Shown piece by piece: positions 1 through 10,839 of a stretch of DNA of 64,000 bases. The stretch's first letter is position 1, and every line of letters starts with the position of its first letter. The DNA comes from Clostridium sp. (lineage in GTDB: Bacteria; Bacillota_I; Bacilli_A; Acholeplasmatales; Anaeroplasmataceae). The stretch lies in assembly GCA_022010015.1 (NCBI GenBank), contig CP091735.1, forward strand, positions 62,001 through 126,000, in the 5' to 3' direction. The notes beneath the pieces are model-generated. The model ran no database searches. It saw only the letters and a list, made by a program, of their open reading frames with translations, and was not told the origin of the DNA. The position numbers were made by a program, and so were the translations under genes.

Positions 1-691
1 AAACCAAAAAGCAAATTTAGGAATGCAGGTTTTGCTTTCTGGTACAGGCTTCTTCTTTAAAAGTAGTATTTTAAGAAAGTATTGTGGTTGGCCATTCCAT
101 ACCTTAACAGAGGATTATGAATTAACCAATTATTCAATAATCAATAATTTAAAATCCACATATGTTGATGATGCAATCTACTATGATGAACAGCCATTAA
201 AGCTTCATCAGTCAATTGTTCAGAGAACTCGTTGGATAAAGGGTTATTTTAAGGTTAGAGCAATGTATGATAAGAAAAAGGTTAAAGCCTTAAAAGAAAA
301 TAAACATAAAACCTCCAATTCCTTTGCTCAAGTTATAGGAGCAATTCCAATGTTTGTTATAGCATTTGACTTGATTTATTATTTACTCCTTCTCATTATT
401 TGCTTAATTACAAGCCTATTTATAGAAAGAAATACATCTCTTTATTATTTATATCGTTTAATTGGTGTATTTGGTGGACTTTATATACTAGCGGTAATAT
501 TTACAGCAATTTTATTCTTCCTTGAAAGAAAAAAACAATTAAAATTAAAAAAATGGAATAAAATTAAAGTAACTTTATTCCACCCAATATTTTTTTATTA
601 ACATATATTAATGCAGCTATAAGAGCTATATTTACCAAAAAGCTCCTGGGATCGCATTGATCATACAATTAATACTGATATCTCAAATTAG
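1..691 (+). CDS. Family 2 membrane glycosyltransferase, C-terminal part
   Basis: The 5' end lies outside the window; the frame is open from base 2. The protein keeps the second half of a processive GT2 catalytic domain (cellulose/hyaluronan/poly-GlcNAc synthase type): GTGFFF, the TED acceptor-site motif (TEDYELT) and QRTRW, the Q-x-x-RW product-binding motif. At least two hydrophobic segments follow (roughly FVIAFDLIYYLLLLII and IGVFGGLYILAVIFTAILFF). An apparent stop at 599-601 follows a T7 run. Shifting there and again at the A5 run near 637-641 restores a typical tail (TYINAAIRAIFTK then SSWDRIDHT) and ends at TAG 689-691, just inside a terminator. It should polymerise or transfer a sugar at the membrane for a surface polysaccharide; the substrate cannot be told from this fragment. 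Confidence 0.85.
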
Positions 692-706
692 AGATATCTT
701 TTTTTA
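677..706 (+). terminator. Intrinsic terminator of the glycosyltransferase gene
   Basis: Perfect 8-bp stem GATATCTC (677-684) / GAGATATC (691-698), 6-nt loop, then an eight-T tract. The gene's stop codon lies in the loop. Confidence 0.9.
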
Positions 707-707
707 T

Positions 708-1184
708 TCACAAATTTGCGCAAAAAAAGAAAGCTAAATAGCTTTAAGTCATTAGGATTAAGTTCAACCTGGTAGCCTATCTTTCCAGCTGAAAAAAATA
801 ATATTTTCATAATTTAAAGCACTATTATCAAAAACTGTTTTAAAGCTCTTTTTCATACCAATTGGTGAACAGCCACCACGAATATAACCAGTAATAGCAA
901 GTAGTTCCTTAACATGAATCATTTCAACACTTTTTTCACCAACTACCTTTGCACAGGCCTTTAAATCTAAATTTTTTTATTAACTGGAATGTCAAAAAAA
1001 CATAATAATGCTTACTTTTTACCTAAGCAAACAAGAGTTTTAAAAAAACTCGATTAGGATCCTGATTTAATAAAGAAGCTACTTCACTTCCCTCTACACA
1101 TACTCCCTCTTCATGCGGATATTCATGCATTTTATATTTAATTTTTTTCTGATCGAGTATTCTCATAACATTAGTTTTATCCAT
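708..1184 (-). CDS. ybaK: YbaK/EbsC-family aminoacyl-tRNA deacylase (broken by frameshifts)
   Basis: Reconstructed across several A/T-run shifts, about 158 residues, the normal size for this family. It starts MDKTNVMRILDQKKIKY, then HEYPHEEGVCVEGSEVA, a LGKKKHYYVFLIPVNKNLDLK strand region, the GYIRGGCSPIGMKK segment typical of YbaK Cys-tRNA(Pro)/Cys-tRNA(Cys) deacylases, and ends near VELNPNDLK. Members hydrolyse mischarged Cys-tRNA(Pro) in the cytoplasm. The ATG at 1184 is chosen because GAGG lies just upstream. The 3' end is convergent with the glycosyltransferase gene. The exact stop (708-710 here) depends on how the last T7 run is corrected. Confidence 0.8.
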
Positions 1185-1214
1185 TTTAATACCTCAAAAA
1201 AATGTAAATGACGC

Positions 1215-1243
1215 TTTACATACTTTCCTATCTATGATACAAT
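1215..1243 (+). promoter_or_regulatory. Strong sigma-A promoter with no gene behind it
   Basis: -35 TTTACA (1215-1220), exactly 17 bp, -10 TACAAT (1238-1243), start expected near 1250. Downstream is only a terminator at 1272-1299 and then genes on the other strand, so it either makes a very short RNA or is fortuitous. Confidence 0.65.
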
Positions 1244-1249
1244 ATAAAT

Positions 1250-1299
1250 ATAGAGACTCCTTCTCCTTTTTAGAAAAAGCAAATGCTTTTTCTTTTTTT
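1250..1299 (+). ncRNA. Candidate ~50-nt sRNA with anti-Shine-Dalgarno tract
   Basis: Defined only by the promoter at 1215-1243 and the terminator at 1272-1299. The 5' single-stranded part carries CTCCTTCTCCTTTT (1257-1270), two tandem complements of AAGGAG. C-rich unpaired stretches followed by a terminator are a known layout of Firmicutes sRNAs that block ribosome binding sites (RsaE-like in principle). No RNA family is recognised; expression is inference. Confidence 0.4.
1272..1299 (+). terminator. Intrinsic terminator of the candidate sRNA
   Basis: Perfect 9-bp stem AGAAAAAGC (1272-1280) / GCTTTTTCT (1285-1293), AAAT loop, T run through 1299. Confidence 0.75.
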
Positions 1300-1307
1300 C
1301 TTTTATT

Positions 1308-1339
1308 TAAAAAAAGCTCCTACCAATTAAAATAGGAGC
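1308..1339 (-). terminator. Terminator of the pyr operon
   Basis: Stem GCTCCTA (1316-1322) / TAGGAGC (1333-1339), 10-nt loop; on the minus strand it is followed by seven Ts (A tract 1309-1315). It begins 8 nt after the inferred pyrE stop. Confidence 0.9.
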
Positions 1340-1346
1340 ATTTTTA

Positions 1347-1986
1347 TTATTCAACATCCATCCAGCTTGGATCATTTGGGTTCTTTTTGGAAAGCAATTA
1401 CCTTTTTATATTCAACTTCTGTAATATAATGATTTTTATGAGCTACAGAAGCTAAAACCTCAAATGAGCTTAAAGAATGATTAATTACATTACTAGCCTT
1501 TAATCTTTCTAAGCCCTTTGCTAAATTATAAGTGAATATTGATACAACACCTAAAACATTAGCATTAACAGCTCTTAAGGCATCAACAACCTCAATTACT
1601 GAGCCTCCTGTTGAAATCAAATCCTCAACAACTACAACCTTTTTTCCTGTAGGAACCTCTCCTTCAATTTGATTTCCACGACCATGATCCTTCGCACCAC
1701 CACGAACATAGCCCATTGGAAGACGAAGAATCTCAGAAACTAAGGCAGCATGAGCTATACCTGCAGTTGAAGTTCCCATTATAACCTCAACATCTGGATA
1801 ATATTTTTTTATAGTTTCAGCAAGACCATTTTCAATTACATCTCTTGCCTCTAAGTGTGACAATGTTAAACGGTTATCGCAATAAATAGGCGACTTAATG
1901 CCACTAGCCCAAGTAAATGGCTCACTTGGTCTTAAAAAAACAGCTTTAATTTCTAATAATTTTTTTGCTACTTCAACATCTAACAT
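1347..1986 (-). CDS. pyrE: Orotate phosphoribosyltransferase
   Basis: Transfers the phosphoribosyl group of PRPP to orotate, giving OMP. Visible are FTWASGIKSPIYCDNR near the N-terminus, the flexible-loop residues in YVRGGAKDHGRGNQIEG, and the PRPP-binding motif VVVVEDLISTGGS, followed by AVNANVLGVVSIFTY. Last gene of the pyr operon. The ATG at 1986 is preferred over an in-frame TTG at 1995 because AAGGAG sits 10 nt upstream of it; pyrF stops at 1988. The uncorrected frame stops at 1372 after QKEPK. Removing one A from the A5 run just before gives QKNPNDPSWMDVE and a stop at 1347, a more natural end beside the terminator. Confidence 0.93.
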
Positions 1987-1987
1987 A

Positions 1988-2679
1988 TTATTCAAACTCC
2001 TTTACACATTCTAAATAAGCAGCCCTTGGATCTGCATTTGCCGTAATTGATCTTCCAACAACAATATATGTTGAACCAAGCTCACGAGCCATAGTTGGTG
2101 TTGTAACTCTTTTTTGATCTTGCTTACTATCAGTTGCAAATCTAATACCAGGTGTAACACTAATAATACCTAGTTCTTTAGCTATAGGTGCCTCAAGTGG
2201 TGAACATACAATGCCATCTAATCCCGCAATTTTAGCATTTGTTGCATAAGCCTTTACAACATCATTTAATGGCTCATTAATATGAAGCTCATTAGTTAAA
2301 ATTTCTTGAGAAATTGATGTAAGCTCAGTTACAGCAATAAGCTTAGTCGTTTGATTAACCTCTCTTAAGCCTGCAAGAGCCTCCTGCATCATTTTAATAC
2401 CTCCACCAGCATGAACATTAGTAATATCAACATCAAGTAATGCTATATTACGCATTGCCTTATGAACTGTATTAGGAATATCATGAAGCTTTAAGTCTAA
2501 AAAAATCTTGCAGCCTTTTTTTCTTTAATTCTTTAATTAGCTCTGGACCTTCTTTATAAAAAAGCTCCATACCAATTTTTTTAAAAAAAGGATTTAAGCC
2601 TTCAAAAATTAGCTAAAAAAATTATTTAATTCTTCTTTTGATGAAAAAAATCACAAGCAATTATTACTTCTCTTTTCAT
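1988..2679 (-). CDS. pyrF: Orotidine 5'-phosphate decarboxylase (frameshifted N-terminal third)
   Basis: Decarboxylates OMP to UMP. The C-terminal two thirds are intact (LDVDITNVHAGGGIKMM, VCSPLEA, TPGIR, STYIVVGRSIT for the phosphate-binding strand, NADPRAA). The N-terminal third needs corrections at several A/T runs and then reads MKREVIIACDFSSKEEL, KIGMELFYKEGPELI and the catalytic IFLDLKLHDIPNTV (Asp-Lys-x-x-Asp). The ATG at 2679 overlaps the pyrD stop as TAATG, with AAGGAG upstream, so the two are translationally coupled. About 230 residues, normal for the family. Confidence 0.93.
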
Positions 2680-3587
2680 TACATTGTTCTCCTTATTATA
2701 TCTTCTAAATTTGTAATACCAAGCTCAGCCATTACCTTAGGTAAATCTTCAATTATTTTTTTACAAATAAAAGGATCAACCAAATTCATAGCACCAACCA
2801 TTACAAGTGAGGCACCAGCATACATCATTTCAATCACATCATAAGCACTACTTACCCCACCCATTCCAATTACAGGTATATCAACATTATGAGCAACATC
2901 ATAAACCATTCTTAAAGCAACAGGGAAAATAGCCGGACCGCTAAAGCCGCCCTTCTTAACAGCCAAAATAGGCTTAGCAGTTTTTAAGTCGATACGCATT
3001 CCAACTAAGGTATTTATTAAACTAATTGCATCAGCACCAGCACTCTCGCAAGCTTTAGCCATAGCAACAATATCCGTAACATTTGGACTAAGCTTAACAA
3101 TTAAAGGCTTTTTACAAACCCTTTTTACTTCCTTAACTAAATTATAAGCAACCTTAGGAGAAACACCAAAGGCCATACCTCCACCACTAACATTAGGGCA
3201 GCTAATATTTAATTCAATTGCTACAATCTTGTCACAATCATTAAATTTTTCTACAGTATTAACATAATCAGAAACACTATGACCACCAACATTAGCAATA
3301 ACCTTATGCTTATATACCTTATCAAGTTTAGGTATTTCTTCATTAATTACAGCATCAACTCCTGGATTTTGTAAGCCAATAGAATTAAGCATTCCCTCCT
3401 TGCATTCAGCAATTCTTGGTAAAGGATTGCCATAACGAGGATTAATAGTTGTTCCCTTAAGAGAAATACTTCCTAAAATATTTATATCATAAATATCATT
3501 AAATTCATAGCCAAAGCCAAATGTACCTGAGGCTGGTATTATCGGATTTTGAAATTCATAATCAAATAATTTAATTTTAGTATTCAT
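2679..3587 (-). CDS. pyrD: Dihydroorotate dehydrogenase B, catalytic subunit
   Basis: Intact 302-residue FMN enzyme that oxidises dihydroorotate to orotate. Class 1B features: NPIIPASGTFGFG at the N-terminus, GTTINPRYGNPLPRI, NSIGLQNPG, catalytic cysteine in ELNISCPNV, KLSPNVTDI, and the FMN phosphate-binding GMGGVSSAYDVIEMMYAGAS. The next gene upstream encodes the partner PyrK, which passes electrons to NAD in type 1B enzymes. Start ATG 3587 overlaps the pyrK stop (TAATG). One of the few long genes here without a frameshift. Confidence 0.97.
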   Translation of the reverse strand: MNTKIKLFDYEFQNPIIPASGTFGFGYEFNDIYDINILGSISLKGTTINPRYGNPLPRIAECKEGMLNSIGLQNPGVDAVINEEIPKLDKVYKHKVIANVGGHSVSDYVNTVEKFNDCDKIVAIELNISCPNVSGGGMAFGVSPKVAYNLVKEVKRVCKKPLIVKLSPNVTDIVAMAKACESAGADAISLINTLVGMRIDLKTAKPILAVKKGGFSGPAIFPVALRMVYDVAHNVDIPVIGMGGVSSAYDVIEMMYAGASLVMVGAMNLVDPFICKKIIEDLPKVMAELGITNLEDIIRRTM

Positions 3588-4325
3588 TAAAATTTTACCT
3601 CCTTGGCACTAAAAACAGGTCCTTCCTTGCAAACACGTTTAACACCATCTTTAGTTTCAATTGAGCAGCCCATACAAGCACCAAAGCCACAGCCCATTCT
3701 TGCCTCTAAGGATAAATCACCATTATCATTATATAAAGATAAATATTTTTAGCATTACAAGTGGCCCACAGGCATAATAATAATCAAAATCTAAATTATT
3801 TTCCTTTAAATAGTTGACTGCATTACCTTTATAGCCAAACGTACCATCATCAGTTGTTACTATAACATTACCTAATGATTTAAATTCTTCTAAATAAAAA
3901 GATTTCATCTTTATTTTTTTAAATCCTAAAATAAAGATAGGATTAATACCTAATTCATTAAATTTTTTTACCTAAATTATATAGTGGAGCAATACCAATT
4001 CCGCCACCTATTAAAAGTGGTTTTTTACTTTTATTTTCATCAAAGCCATTACCAAGACCTATAATAGCATTTACTTTTTTACCAATTTCATATTTTGTCA
4101 TTTCCTTAGTGCCTTGACCTAATATTTTATATAAAATTGTTATACTATTTTTCATCGTAGTCATTTATGCTAAATGGTCTTCGTAAAAAAATTTAGAATC
4201 TAGCTTTAACTCTAAAAAAATTCTCCGCTATGCTTAATGGCATCAGTATTTCCCTTAATACGCATTTTATAAACATCATTAGTTAATTTAGTATTTTCTA
4301 TTATTTCAAAGATTTCTTCAAGCAT
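3587..4325 (-). CDS. pyrK: Dihydroorotate dehydrogenase B electron-transfer subunit (frameshifted)
   Basis: Iron-sulfur/FAD subunit of the PyrD-PyrK complex. After correcting A/T runs it reads MLEEIFEIIENTKLTNDVYK, GEFLELKLD, then KFLRRPFSIND (flavin-binding RxxS), PLLIGGGIGIAPLYNL (NAD-binding), YYACGPLAMLKYL and the [2Fe-2S] loop MGCGFGACMGCSIE with the final Cys in KRVCKEGPVF. About 245 residues, normal. The ATG at 4325 lies one base after the carB stop. Runs such as 4185-4191 (seven where five fit) break the frame. Confidence 0.93.
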
Positions 4326-4326
4326 A

Positions 4327-7300
4327 TTATTCCTCATCAATTGTTGAAATTCCCATTGTTGTTTCCTCTAAAACATTAAGTAAAACATTAACAGTATCAA
4401 GACAAGTAAATACCGGAACATTATTGTCAATAGCACAACGTCTAATTTGAATTCCATCTCTTCTTGTCTTATTATTGCCTTCACTTATTGTATTAACAAC
4501 ATAAGTAACATAGCCTTTTACGAATTGAAGTTAAAATTTCTTCACTACCTTGACTTAATTTTTTTCTCTTATTCTTGTTTTTAATACCATGCTCCTTTAA
4601 ATACAATGCTGTACCACTTGTTGCTTCAATATTAAAGCCAAGATTATAAAATCTTCTAATTAATGGTAGAGCAGCTTCCTTATCATTATCAGCTATAGTA
4701 GCAAAGACTGTTCCATAATTAGAAACTCTTTGACCTGAAGCCTTTAATGATTTATATAAAGCACGATTTAAGCTCTTATCATAGCCGATTGCTTCACCAG
4801 TTGACTTCATCTCTGGTGACAATACAGCATCAAGTCCGGCAATTTTTGTAAAGCTGAAGGTTGGAGTCTTAACATACCAGCGCTTTTTCTTTGGATATAC
4901 CCCAACATAGCCTTGTTCCTTTAATGAAACACCAAGCATTACCTTTGTTGCAATATCAGCTATTGGAGCTCCACATGATTTAGCAAGGAATGGAACAGTT
5001 CTACTAGAACGAGGATTAACCTCGATAATTGAAACCTTATCATTTCCTTCAACAATAAATTGAATGTTATATAAACCAATCATTTGTAGTTCAACACCAA
5101 TTTTTTTAGTATATTCAACAATTATCCTTTGGGCATTTTCAGATAAAGAATATGGAGGATAAACACTCATAGAATCTCCACTATGTACACCTGTTTTTTC
5201 AATATGCTCCATGATACCAGGAATAAATACATCCTTACCATCACAAATAGCATCTACTTCACATTCTTGACCTTTTTATATATTTATCTACCAAAACTGG
5301 ATTTTTAGGATTTAAATCAATCGCATCCTGAACAAATTTAACAAGTGAAGCTTCATCATAAACAATATGCATCATTACTCCACCAAGAACAAATGAAGGT
5401 CTTACTAGAACTGGAAAGCCTATTTCCTTTGCCACCCTTAAGCCCTCATCCGCACTAAATACAGCATAACCCTTAGGCATAGGTATATTTAGCTTATTCA
5501 TAATAATTTCAAATTGATCTCTATCCTCAGCTAAATCAATACCTTTAGCACTTGTTCCTAAAATTTTAACGCCAGCCTTATCTAATCTTGCAGCTAAATT
5601 TATTGCAGTTTGACCACCAAGAGCAACAATTACTCCCTCAGGCTTTTCAAAATCAATAATATTCATTACATCCTCAAATGTTAATGGTTCAAAATACAAT
5701 TTATCTGATAAGGTATAATCAGTTGAAACAGTTTCAGGATTATTATTAATAATAATTGCTTCATATCCTAAATCCTTAATTGACCAAATAGCATGAACAG
5801 TTGAATAATCGAATTCTACACCCTGACCAATTCTAATAGGTCCACTACCAAGCACAACAACCTTCTTCTTATTAGAACAAATAGATTCCTGCTCATGCTC
5901 ATAGGTTGAATAAAAAAATATGGAATATATGATTTAAACTCAGAAGCACAGGTATCAATCATTTTATATACTGGATACATATTATTTTTGCTTACGCATA
6001 TAATAAATATCTTCAGCAGCAACATTCCAACATTTAGCAATATATTCATCACTAAAGCCCATTTTCTTAGCTTGATATAGTACATCAAGATTATTCTTAT
6101 TCTTAATTATTTGCTTTTCAAATTGAACGATATTATTTATTTTCTCTAAGAAAAAAAGCGATCAATTTTAGTTGCAAAATATAAATCATCAAGAGTAATA
6201 TCCTTACGAATAGCCTCAGCTATTGCATAAATTCTTTCATCAGTTTCTTCTAATATAAAATCCATAAGCTCATGACGAGACATATTCTTGAGCTTATTAA
6301 GCTCTAAATGACAGGCCTTTAGTTCTAATGAACGCACTGCCTTTAATAATGATTCCTCAATTGTTCTACCAACACTCATTACCTCACCAGTAGCCTTCAT
6401 TTGTGTTGATAAATGTCTAGAAGCAGTTTGGAATTTATCAAATGGGAATCTTGGAATTTTCGTTACAACATAATCAAGAGTTGGCTCAAAGGAAGCCAAG
6501 GTATTTGCAATTTTAATTTCATCAAGACGAAGTCCACAAGCAATCTTAGCTGAAACTCTAGCAATTGGATAGCCTGATGCCTTAGAAGCTAAAGCAGATG
6601 AACGAGAAACACGAGGATTAACCTCAATTACATAATATTGGAATGAATAAGGATCAAGTGAAAATTGAACATTACAGCCACCCTCAATTTTTCAAAGCTC
6701 TAATAATTTTTAAAGCACTATTTCTTAGCATTTGATATTCCTTATTAGTTAAGGTTTGACTTGGGGCTACAACGATACTATCACCGGTATGAATACCAAC
6801 TGGGTCGACATTTTCCATATTACATACAACAATTGCTGTATCATTTTTTTATCTCTTAATACCTCATATTCAATTTCCTTAAAGCCTTTAATTGATTTTT
6901 CAACTAATACCTGATTAACAGGAGAAAGCTTCAAAGCATTCTTACTTACCTCAATAACCTCTTCATCATTATCAGCAAAGCCACCACCAGTACCACCAAG
7001 GGTAAATGCTGGACGTAGAATTACAGGATAGCCAATTTCGTTTGCTGCCTTAACTGCCTCTTCAACAGTAGTAGCAATATGACTTTGCAAAATCGGCTCA
7101 CCAATTTTTTCACAAAGCTCCTTAAAAAGCTCACGATCCTCAGCAGCCTCTATCGCACTTGCAGTAGTACCTAAAAGTTCAACCTGGCATTCATCTAAAA
7201 CACCCTTTTTAGCAAGCTGCATACCTAAATTTAGTCCTGTTTGACCACCAATAGAGCAAATTAAGCCATCTGGTCTTTCATAACGAATAATTTTGGCAAC

Positions 7301-7519
7301 ATGCTCTAAATCAAGAGGCTCCATATAAACCTTGTCAGCAATCTTTGTATCAGTCATTATTGTTGCTGGATTAGAATTTACTAGAATAACCTCATAGCCT
7401 TCCTCCTTTAGAGCAAGACAAGCTTGCGTACCAGCATAATCAAATTCGGCACCCTGGCCTATAACAATTGGACCACTACCAATAATCATTATCTTTTTAA
7501 TATCTGTTCTTTTGGGCAT
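4327..7519 (-). CDS. carB: Carbamoyl-phosphate synthase large subunit (frameshifted)
   Basis: Makes carbamoyl phosphate from bicarbonate, ATP and ammonia delivered by CarA. About 1,060 residues, the expected length. Both ATP-grasp halves are visible, each opening with its signature: MIIGSGPIVIGQGAEFDYAG (N-half) and MLGSGPIRIGQGVEFDYS (C-half), with SNPATIMTD / NNPETVSTDYT, LRPAFTLGGTGGG / VRPSFVLGG, and EVNPRSSRTVPFLAK. The MGS-like allosteric domain follows (FATIADNDKEAALPLIRRF, IEATSGTA) and ends VLLNVLEETTMGISTIDEE. Start ATG 7519 has GAGGAGG upstream. At 6844-6850 a run of seven replaces the five needed for RDKND; several other runs are also shifted. Confidence 0.96.
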
Positions 7520-8625
7520 GCTTACTTCCTCCTCTTTTCTTCATCAAATCCATAAATCTAGCAAATACATATTCACTATCCTCAGGACCAGCAGCACTTT
7601 CTGGATGATATTGGACAGCAATAACATCATTTTCCTTATCCATTACACCTTCAGCCTCACCATCAATTAAATTAATATGAGTAAGCTCAAGGCCAGTCCC
7701 CTCTAAGCTTTTAATATCAATTGCAAATGAGTGATTTTGCGATGTTATTTCCACCTTATCAGTTAATAAATTTTTTTAACTGGATGATTTGAACCACGAT
7801 GACCAAATTTCATTTTGTAGGTTTTAGCTCCATAGGCAAGACCAATAATTTGATGTCCAAGGCAAATTCCTAAAATTGGAAGCTTGCCCTTCATTTCCTT
7901 AACTAGCTCAATTACCTGACTAACATTTTCAGGATCTCCTGGACCATTTGATAAAAATAAGCCATCAGGATTATATTTTAAAATTTCATTTTTACTAGTA
8001 TTATAAGGAACAACAACTACATTACAGCCACATTGATTTAGCTTACGAATAATGTTAAGCTTAACACCACAATCGATAGCTACAACAGTGTAAAGAGGGT
8101 TTCTTGTTCTTGAATACCAAATCTTTTTTTACTACTAACCTTTGATACTTGATTTTTTTGGAAAATCATAATTTTTTTAAATTTTTTCTAGACATTCCTC
8201 GATGGGCTTATCAACTGATGTAATCATAGCCTTCATAGAACCATGTTCACGAATTATTCTTACAAGCTCACGAGTATCAATATCAGCTATTCCTGGTACA
8301 TTATTTTCATCCATTACCTCTCCAAGTGTTTTAGTAAATCTAAAATTTGAAGGTAGATCATTATATTCATGAACAATAAAGCCAGACATATAAATATTCT
8401 TAGATTCATAATCCTCATCAGTTAAGCCATAATTACCAATTAAAGGATAGCTCATTACTACCATTTGATCACAATATGATGGATCAGATAGAATTTCCTG
8501 GTAGCCTACTACCGAAGTATCAAAAACAATCTCAGCAATTTTTTTCCTTAGAAGAACCAAAGCCAGTTCCAATAAAAAAATCTACCGTCCTCTAAAACTA
8601 ATTTTTCCTTTTCATTATTTACCAT
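7497..8625 (-). CDS. carA: Carbamoyl-phosphate synthase small subunit (frameshifted)
   Basis: Glutaminase subunit that feeds ammonia to CarB. Reconstructed N-terminus MVNNEKEKLVLEDGRFFIG, then EIVFDTSVVGYQEILSDPSY, MSYPLIGNYG, and VPGIADIDTRELVRIIREHG; all are CarA landmarks. The class I glutamine amidotransferase half is broken by shifts, but LGICLGHQ-type sequence can be read near 7845-7875 and the catalytic His-Glu in AVQYHPESAAGPEDS is intact near the C-terminus. It overlaps carB by 23 nt as annotated; the last residues depend on frame. The start ATG lies inside the end of pyrC. Confidence 0.94.
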
Positions 8626-9845
8626 CCTTTTGATACACTATTTTTTTCCATTGCAAATTGTAAGTATCGGCCAGCCATATAGCTTATAACCAATATAGGG
8701 ACTATTTTTGGGCCTTTTGATTTAATTTCATCAACACTATAAATATGAGGATTATCAATATCAATAACCACTAAATTACAATTATTTCCAACTCTTATTT
8801 CATTATTTTCTAAATTAAATATTCTACTTGGATTATCTACAAGCCATCTTTTTTTAAATCTAATAAGCTAGCCTTATTAGTCTTTATAAGATTAGTATAA
8901 ACTAAAAGGCAATGTTGTTTCAAGTCCAATAATGCCATTAGGGCATTTAGAATATTCTTTTTGCTTTTCCTCTATTGAATGAGGAGCATGATCAGAAGCA
9001 ATAATATCAGCTGTACCATCAAGCAAAGCCTTAATGGTAGCCTCCATATCCTCATTACTTCTTAGAGGAGGGTTCATTTTAAAATTAGGATTTCCCTTAA
9101 TCATTTCTTCATTTAAAAAAATAAATGATGGGGAGCAACCTCACAAGTAATTTTTGGCTCCATTTTTTTCTTAGCTTTTTCTTATAAAAATCAAAGCTTT
9201 CTTTAGTAGACATATGACAAAAAAATGGTATTTAACATCATTTTTTTGATAGCATATTTTATTTCTCTTTCTACAGCTAAATATTCTCCCTTAGGAGCAG
9301 TTTTATAAAGATTATCCTCAGCATGAGAAGCAATAACTAAATTATTTTTTTTCACTAGCTTCATCCCTTGGTCTAAAAGCTCTAAATTATTAACACCAAC
9401 ACCATCATCAGATATAGCCTTAACATACTTAGCCAAATCATCTATATCAGCAAGCTCTTCACCCTTTTCACCTTTAGTAAAAGCTCCATATGGATAAATA
9501 TTAACTACTGAATCTTTATTAATAATATCCATTTGAACCTTCAAATTTTCAACTGAATCAGGAACAGGCTTTAAATTAGGCATCGTCATAATTGTAGTAA
9601 AGCCACCCTTTGCCGCAGACATGCTACCAGTCTTTATTGTTTCCTTATATTCAAATCCCGGCTCACGTAGATGAACATGAACATCAATCAAGCCTGGAAA
9701 AAAATTATTCTTCCACTACAATCAATTACTTCATAATCTCCCATAATATTAGGAGCAATTTCTATTATTTTTTTATCATCAATTAAAATATCAAGCTTTT
9801 TTTAGCTCATCCTGCATTACAAGACCATTTTTTTAATAAAATCAT
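8615..9845 (-). CDS. pyrC: Dihydroorotase (frameshifted)
   Basis: Zinc amidohydrolase that cyclises carbamoyl aspartate. Landmarks: the metal-binding GLIDVHVHLREPG near residue 55, KGGFTTIMTMPNLKPVPDS, a conserved SHAEDN, NPPLRS, and IIASDHAPHS with the metal-binding/catalytic Asp-His. The C-terminus reads SRIFNLENNEIRVG and ends YQKDGK. About 410 residues. The start ATG overlaps the pyrB stop as ATGA; the stop lies within carA. Runs at 9698-9704 and elsewhere break the frame. Confidence 0.95.
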
Positions 9846-10721
9846 AAATTACCATCCAATACCATAGAAATAACAGCCATTCTTACAAAAAAACACCATT
9901 TGTCATTTGCTTATAAATTCTACTTTTTTCACATTCTGCAACGCTATCAGCAATTTCTACTCCACGATTAATTGGAGCTGGATGCATTATAATAGCATTT
10001 TTTTCTTCATCTTATTTACGCGTTCCTCTGTTAAGCCATACAATTTATGATATTCACTAACAGTCATCTTCATCTTTTCTTGGTGACGCTCAAATTGAAC
10101 ACGAAGAAGCATTATAACATCACATTTTTCAATAGCCTCATCCATTGTTAAATAAGGTGCGCAGCCATCATTAAATTCACTTGGTCCAGAAATATAAACC
10201 TCCATACCAAGACGCTTCATAATTTCTAAATCACCATGAGCAACCCTTGAATGAGATATATCGCCAATCATACATACCCTTAAACCGGCAAAATGACCAT
10301 ATTCCTCATAGATAGTCATTAAATCAAGTAAGCTTTGAGTAGGATGGTTTGCAGCACCATCACCACCATTAAAAATAGGCATCTTAATATTTTCTAGTTC
10401 CTTATAATAATCATCCTTACTATGGCGAATTACTACTCCATCCATACCAAGTGATTCAAAGGTTCTAACCGTATCATATAATGTTTCACCCTTATTAACT
10501 GATGATGCACTAGCATTAAAGCCAATAACATTTATTCCTAAATTAATCATTGCTGTTTGGAAAGAATATTGCGTTCTTGTTGAATTTTCAAAAAAAAGGG
10601 TTGCCATCTTCTTACCTGGATATTTCTTAGAAGATTTGCCACCCTTAAATGCCAACGCTAAATCAATAATCTCTTGAATTTTTTGTGTAGATAATGTTTG
10701 TAATGTAAATAAACCTTTCAT
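9842..10721 (-). CDS. pyrB: Aspartate carbamoyltransferase catalytic chain (frameshifted C-terminus)
   Basis: First committed enzyme of the pathway. Sequence shows the carbamoyl-phosphate-binding ENSTRTQYSFQ (STRT), SSVNKGETLYDT, VIRHS, NGGDGAANHPTQSLLDLMTI, MIGDISHSRVAHG and MLLRVQFERHQE. The uncorrected frame ends at 9987; correcting the seven-base run at 9998-10004 to five gives MKKNAIIMHPAPINRG, then SRIYKQMTNGVFVRMAV and a TGA at 9842-9844. No regulatory chain (PyrI) is present, as usual in Firmicutes. Start ATG 10721 with GAGGTGA upstream. Confidence 0.95.
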
Positions 10722-10732
10722 GTTTTCACCTC

Positions 10733-10774
10733 AAAAAAAATGGTCTTCTTGTCCAAAAACGCACAAAAAAACCA
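10733..10774 (-). terminator. Attenuator terminator in the pyr leader
   Basis: On the minus strand TGGTTTTTTTGT (10774-10763) can pair with ACAAGAAGACCA (10752-10741), twelve pairs including two G-U, followed by eight Ts (10740-10733) and then directly the pyrB ribosome binding site. Together with the PyrR site upstream this forms a UMP-dependent attenuator. Confidence 0.8.
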
Positions 10775-10803
10775 TAATAAAAGCAAATATCTAGTTTCCT
10801 TGT

Positions 10804-10817
10804 AGCCTCTCTGGACT
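10804..10817 (-). promoter_or_regulatory. PyrR-binding loop in the pyr mRNA leader
   Basis: The leader contains AGTCCAGAGAGGCT, the conserved PyrR-binding sequence of Bacillus-type pyr leaders. PyrR bound to UMP/UTP stabilises this anti-antiterminator so the terminator at 10733-10774 forms. Only one such site is seen here, and pyrR is not in the operon, so it must be encoded elsewhere. Confidence 0.88.
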
Positions 10818-10839
10818 ATCTTAAAGCCTCATCGTATGA

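Noticed and set aside
4327..7519. Programmed ribosomal frameshifting in carB and other pyr genes
   Set aside because: Shifts occur at many unrelated A/T runs without slippery-site plus structure patterns, and in every gene.
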